Shown: positions 14,381-17,506 of the stretch, piece by piece
Layout of the letters: each line of letters starts with the position of its first letter
Numbering within the stretch: the first letter of the stretch is position 1
DNA from: Abditibacteriota bacterium
GTDB lineage: Bacteria > Armatimonadota > UBA5829
Direction: 5' to 3'
Assembly: GCA_017959625.1 (NCBI GenBank)
Contig: JAGDAG010000141.1
Location: forward strand, 1 to 17,506
DNA length: 17,506 nt
Made by a program: the position numbers and the translations under genes
The notes under the pieces: model-generated
Seen by the model: the letters and a program-made list of their open reading frames with translations, nothing else
What the model was told of the DNA's origin: nothing
Databases searched by the model: none

Positions 14381-15351
14381 GAAAACATCTCCTTTTGTTT
14401 TGTGAGATTTGAGGCAAAAGAGGCGTATCCGGCGGCGCCGAGGGTCTCTTTGGCCCCTAACAGCAAATGGCCCATTATCTGGGGCCCCAGATTTCGGGCG
14501 ATACGGTAGCCCGGAAGCGCCCTTGCGAACTCTTCCTCAAAGGCTCTTTTTACAATGGGGGAGTTGATCACCGAGCCCGCGCACACCACGGGCAGGGGCC
14601 CGCTCCACGGAGCGATATTCACCGCCAGGCACCGCAGGGTCTCGCACAAAAGGCGCCCGGCCTCTTTCAGTATGCCGGCGCTTACCCCGTCCCCCTCCTC
14701 CGCGCAGCGGGCCGTGACTGCCGCCGCCGACGCGATCACCGACCTGTCGGGCATTTCCAGCAGGAACGGCACGAAAGCCAGGCCCAGCGAGATGTCGTCC
14801 AGGCCCAGAAAATGCCTGCCGAGCTCCCGGGCAAGAGAAGTGCGGTATTTGGGGTCCCAGCCGGAGCGGGCCGCCGCTTCTATGGCCCTTTTGCCTATCC
14901 AGAAGCCGCTGCCGAAATCCCCCAGGTGAGGCCCGAGGCCGTCCAGCAGGACAGGCTCCCTGCCGGGGCAAAAGGACATACACCCGGCTCCGGTCCCCGC
15001 AAGGCACACGTAGCCGTATTCCTGCCCGGCGGCCGCCAGGGCCGCCGCGTATTCGCTGTTGCGGAGCATCTCCGCCGGCCCTCCGGTTATAGAGGAAACG
15101 AACTTTTCCTCTCCCTCGCACCGGGAGGTGGCGCAGCAAACGGTTTTGGTCCCCGGCGCCGGCGACAGAGCCTCCCGGACAGCCTGGCGGAAGGATTCTT
15201 CGCTGCGCCCGGCTCCGAAACGGCAGGCGTTGGCAGAGCTCCGGCAATGCCCCCGGCCGGTGATATTGCCCCGGCTGTCTGCCAAAAGCGCCCTGCACCG
15301 GGAACCCCCGGCGTCTATAGCGAGAAACTGTATTTCCAAAACGGCCTCCAT
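14377..15351 (-). CDS. BadF/BadG/BcrA/BcrD-type ATPase, probable N-acetylglucosamine or glucosamine kinase
   Basis: This 324-residue member of the ASKHA fold opens the operon. The phosphate-1 motif is IDAGGSRCRALL (about 12-23) and the phosphate-2-like loop is LAGTGAGC. GLGPHLGDFGSGFWIG resembles the conserved GG-x-G-x-x-L-GDEGS-G-x-x-IG of sugar kinases, with DFGS in place of DEGS. The family phosphorylates amino sugars, which would fit a glycan-recycling operon, but some members activate CoA-thioester reductases. The ATG at 15351 has only a poor ribosome site. A TTG at 15339 has GGAGG 5 bases upstream and gives the usual short N-terminus EIQFLAIDAGG, so that start is a serious alternative. 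The stop overlaps the TTG of apt. Confidence 0.8.
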   Translation of the reverse strand: MEAVLEIQFLAIDAGGSRCRALLADSRGNITGRGHCRSSANACRFGAGRSEESFRQAVREALSPAPGTKTVCCATSRCEGEEKFVSSITGGPAEMLRNSEYAAALAAAGQEYGYVCLAGTGAGCMSFCPGREPVLLDGLGPHLGDFGSGFWIGKRAIEAAARSGWDPKYRTSLARELGRHFLGLDDISLGLAFVPFLLEMPDRSVIASAAAVTARCAEEGDGVSAGILKEAGRLLCETLRCLAVNIAPWSGPLPVVCAGSVINSPIVKRAFEEEFARALPGYRIARNLGPQIMGHLLLGAKETLGAAGYASFASNLTKQKEMFS

Positions 15352-15370
15352 GCCCTGTTTATTCGTATAT

Positions 15371-15379
15371 ATTATAACA
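15371..15379 (-). promoter_or_regulatory. Extended -10 promoter of the nine-gene operon
   Basis: On the - strand TGTTATAAT (15379-15371) is a perfect TATAAT with the TGn extension. I see no good -35. Transcription would start near 15364, giving a leader of about 13 bases to the ATG or 25 to the alternative TTG of the kinase gene. Confidence 0.6.
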
Positions 15380-15519
15380 TATAATGCCCCCGGGCTATCG
15401 GAAACGGCAAAAAAAAATGCCGAAGCATTCCGCCGGCGGACGGCCGGAAAGCAGATCCCCGGAAAAATCTCCTCATTTTTTTTGACCCGGACGGCAGGGT
15501 TTAAAAATCTGCTGTTTTG

Positions 15520-15528
15520 TGCTATAAT
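15520..15528 (+). promoter_or_regulatory. Extended -10 promoter of the ribonuclease gene
   Basis: TGCTATAAT (15520-15528) is a perfect TATAAT with the TGn extension. TTTAAA (15500-15505), 17 bases upstream, may act as a poor -35. A start near 15535 gives a leader of about 30 bases to the GTG. This promoter faces away from that of the operon about 140 bases to its left. Confidence 0.6.
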
Positions 15529-15565
15529 ACTTATGTATATTTTATTTATATTAAGGTAGGCGTCT

Positions 15566-17269
15566 GTGAAAAGCTACATCGTGGTGAACGTTCAGAACCG
15601 CGAGACCAGAGTCGGCGTTGTGGAAGACGGCCGGCTGGCAGAGGTTTACGTAGAGCGTTCCGGCCAGCAGTCCGTGGGCAGCATTTACAAATGCAAGGTC
15701 AAGAACGTGCTGGGCGGAATGGACGCGGCTTTTGTGGACATCGGCCTGGAAAAAAACGCCTTTCTTTATTCCGGCGACATACTTCCCTATGCCGTTGAAC
15801 CGGAAAGACGCTCCCGAAGGCAGGCCCGTAATCATTCCATAACAGGGATAGTGAGAGAAGGGCAGGAATTTCTCGTTCAGGTGGTAAAGGCCCCCAGGGC
15901 GTCGAAGGGAGCCAGGGTCTCCACAAAGATCACCCTTCCCGGCAGGTATATCGTGCTGCTTCCGGAATCGGATTCCGTGGGGATAAGCAAGCGCATCAGC
16001 GTTCCGGAACACGACAGGCTGAAGCCCCTTCTGGAAGCCATCAGGCCGCCGGGCTTCGGGCTCATAGCCAGGACCGAAGCGGAGGGCAGGACGGAAGAAG
16101 AGATCAGCCGGGACATCAACACCATGGTCAAGGTATGGAACAGCATCACCGAGACTGCGGCGGATTCTCCCGCGCCCAGCGTGATATATCAGGAGCTTTC
16201 TCTTATTTACAAGATCATCCGCGACAATTTCACCTCGGACACCGGCTGTATGTATATCGATTCGGAAAGCAAATACAAAAAGGCCAGGGAACTGGCCCGG
16301 GCCCTGACTCCCGGCCTGGAGGGGAGGATAAAGCTCTACAGCGACAGGCTCCCCATATTTGAACGTTTCGGCCTGGAACGGGATTATCAGCAGATGTTCA
16401 AACGGAAGATATGGCTCAGGAGCGGAGGCTATATCTGTATCGATATCGCGGAGGCCCTTACGGTGATAGACGTGAACACCGGAAAGTTCGTAGGCAACAG
16501 ATCCCTTACGGAGACCGTGCTCACCACCAATCTGCAGGCCGCATCGGAGATCGCCCGCCAGATACGCCTGAGGGACCTGGGGGGCATCATCGTGGTGGAT
16601 TTCATAGATATGATCAGCCGGAACGACAGGGACAGGCTCATAAAAGCCTTTCAGACCGCTCTCAATAAGGAGCATACCAAAACCAGCATATCCCAGGTCA
16701 CCGAGCTGGGGCTGGTGGAGCTCAACAGAAAAAGGGTCTCCGAAACGGTGGGTGAAGCCCTGACGGAGGTCTGCCCCTACTGCAGCGGCAGAGGCAGGGT
16801 GGAAAGCAGCGAGACCGTGAGCCTGCGGATAGAAAGGGATATCCGCGGCTTTCTGCACAAAACCGAAGCGGACGCCGGGCTGTATATCAAGGCCAATCCC
16901 CGGACGGCCCTCTGCCTTATAGGAGACGGGGGCAAAAACGTGAAGGAGCTGGAGGAGCTTTACAAGACCTCCATTTATATACGGGGCGACGGCATCATGC
17001 ATATAGAGGAATACGATCTCGCCCACGCTTCGCGGCAGAAGGCGGCGGATCTGGAAAGCAGAGTGAAGCCGGAAGAGGTCTTCAAGGTGCGGCCGGAAAG
17101 GTGCCCTTCCGAAGAAGAGGACAAAGCCGTATGCTGGGTGGAGCGGCTGCTGGTGGAGATCCCCCACGGCAGCAAGTATATAGGAAAAACGGTGAATATC
17201 AAAATAAAAGAGGTTTACCGCAGCCATGCGGTGGCCCGTATAAGAACGGGAAGGGGGACTTATGTATAG
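15566..17269 (+). CDS. rng: Ribonuclease E/G family endoribonuclease
   Basis: This 567-residue enzyme cuts single-stranded RNA in mRNA turnover and rRNA maturation. An S1 domain lies near residues 36-115 (VGSIYKCKVKNVLGGMDAAFVDIG). The catalytic region carries IDVNTGKFVG (Asp302) and VVDFIDM (Asp345), equivalent to the metal-binding pair of RNase E. CPYCSGRG (Cys403, Cys406) is the zinc-link that joins dimers. The C-terminus adds a KH-like segment (LCLIGDGGKNVKELEELY) and a TRAM-like end, common in RNase G of non-proteobacterial phyla. The long disordered scaffold tail of E. coli RNase E is absent, so RNase G is the better name. It starts with GTG after AAGGTAGG, and its stop lies inside the next gene. 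Confidence 0.92.
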   Translation: MKSYIVVNVQNRETRVGVVEDGRLAEVYVERSGQQSVGSIYKCKVKNVLGGMDAAFVDIGLEKNAFLYSGDILPYAVEPERRSRRQARNHSITGIVREGQEFLVQVVKAPRASKGARVSTKITLPGRYIVLLPESDSVGISKRISVPEHDRLKPLLEAIRPPGFGLIARTEAEGRTEEEISRDINTMVKVWNSITETAADSPAPSVIYQELSLIYKIIRDNFTSDTGCMYIDSESKYKKARELARALTPGLEGRIKLYSDRLPIFERFGLERDYQQMFKRKIWLRSGGYICIDIAEALTVIDVNTGKFVGNRSLTETVLTTNLQAASEIARQIRLRDLGGIIVVDFIDMISRNDRDRLIKAFQTALNKEHTKTSISQVTELGLVELNRKRVSETVGEALTEVCPYCSGRGRVESSETVSLRIERDIRGFLHKTEADAGLYIKANPRTALCLIGDGGKNVKELEELYKTSIYIRGDGIMHIEEYDLAHASRQKAADLESRVKPEEVFKVRPERCPSEEEDKAVCWVERLLVEIPHGSKYIGKTVNIKIKEVYRSHAVARIRTGRGTYV

Positions 17270-17506
17270 AAAACCGAAGCTTCTCATAGCGGCGGCGCTT
17301 TTTGTCTGTATGCTGCTGGCCACCGGCTGCGGGGCCAGGGAAGCGTCTCTTACGGTGCTTTATACCAACGACGTCCACGGCTTTCTGCTGCCCCACGGCG
17401 AATACTCCGAGCCGGATGCGGCAGAGCTGGGGGCGTCAAAGGACGTGGGAGGAGCCGCCCGCAGGGCAACGTATATAAAGGCCGTGGGCAAATATACCAA
17501 AGGCCC
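17262..17506 (+). CDS. Lipoprotein 5'-nucleotidase / UDP-sugar hydrolase family metallophosphatase (partial)
   Basis: The first 81 codons are in the window and the gene runs off the right edge. Residues 1-22 are a signal peptide ending LLATGC; Cys23 is the probable lipid-attached residue, although Ala at -3 is not ideal. LTVLYTNDVHGFL (30-42) holds the first metal motif DxH (Asp37, His39) of calcineurin-like 5'-nucleotidases, and VGGAARRATYI matches the conserved GGxARRAT segment that follows. The family removes phosphate from nucleotides outside the cytoplasm. The ATG overlaps the last 8 bases of the ribonuclease gene in another frame and has AAGGGGG in front of it, so the two are co-transcribed. 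Confidence 0.8.
   Translation, partial: MYRKPKLLIAAALFVCMLLATGCGAREASLTVLYTNDVHGFLLPHGEYSEPDAAELGASKDVGGAARRATYIKAVGKYTKG

Noticed and set aside
15430..15439. Perfect palindrome CCGCCGGCGG between the divergent operon and ribonuclease promoters
   Set aside because: It could be an operator, but a 10-base GC palindrome is not rare in this composition, there is no second copy nearby, and its spacing to either -10 box is long.
15551..17323. A - strand open frame of 590 codons opposite the ribonuclease gene
   Set aside because: The + strand product has all RNase E/G motifs, and the antisense product has none of any family.

Overview
The window looks like chromosomal DNA of a saccharolytic bacterium with a cell envelope to export through. 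GC is moderate to high (about 60% in blocks I counted by hand). Strong AGGAG-type ribosome sites, frequent AGG arginine codons, ATG/GTG/TTG starts and many secretion signals point to an uncultivated lineage rich in DUF4838 and GH-type proteins (Lentisphaerota, Verrucomicrobiota, Planctomycetota, Armatimonadota or Abditibacteriota are candidates). I cannot settle the phylum from this sequence. I see no phage, insertion sequence, CRISPR or plasmid functions.

Layout. At the left edge (1-864, + strand) are the last codons of an unknown gene and an alkaline-phosphatase-superfamily phosphodiesterase, closed by a terminator that also serves the opposite strand. At 894-2204 (-) is a secreted (beta/alpha)8-barrel glycosidase whose motifs match GH14 best. 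Between 2205 and 2378 lie a strong hairpin, two face-to-face promoters and a tRNA-Arg(UCU) gene on the + strand.

From 15351 down to 2379 (-) there is an almost gapless chain of nine genes, very probably one operon. In transcription order they are: BadF-type sugar kinase, apt, formiminotransferase, a uroporphyrinogen-decarboxylase-like methyltransferase, a secreted GH43-like protein, a secreted alpha/alpha-type protein of unknown function, and three tandem DUF4838 paralogues. Every junction is an overlap of 1-4 bases or a gap of no more than 7. The first three genes are cytoplasmic. The last five carry signal peptides, so the operon appears to couple extracytoplasmic glycan handling to sugar phosphorylation and to purine and one-carbon metabolism. 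This coupling is inference.

At the right edge (15566-17506, +) a ribonuclease E/G gene, transcribed divergently from the kinase gene, overlaps the start of a lipoprotein 5'-nucleotidase that runs off the window.

The part most likely to be undescribed is the three-copy DUF4838 block. Its role is unknown, and its copies are mosaics of each other at the DNA level. Also notable are the tRNA lying against an operon that has no visible terminator, and the low-GC methyltransferase gene embedded in the operon.
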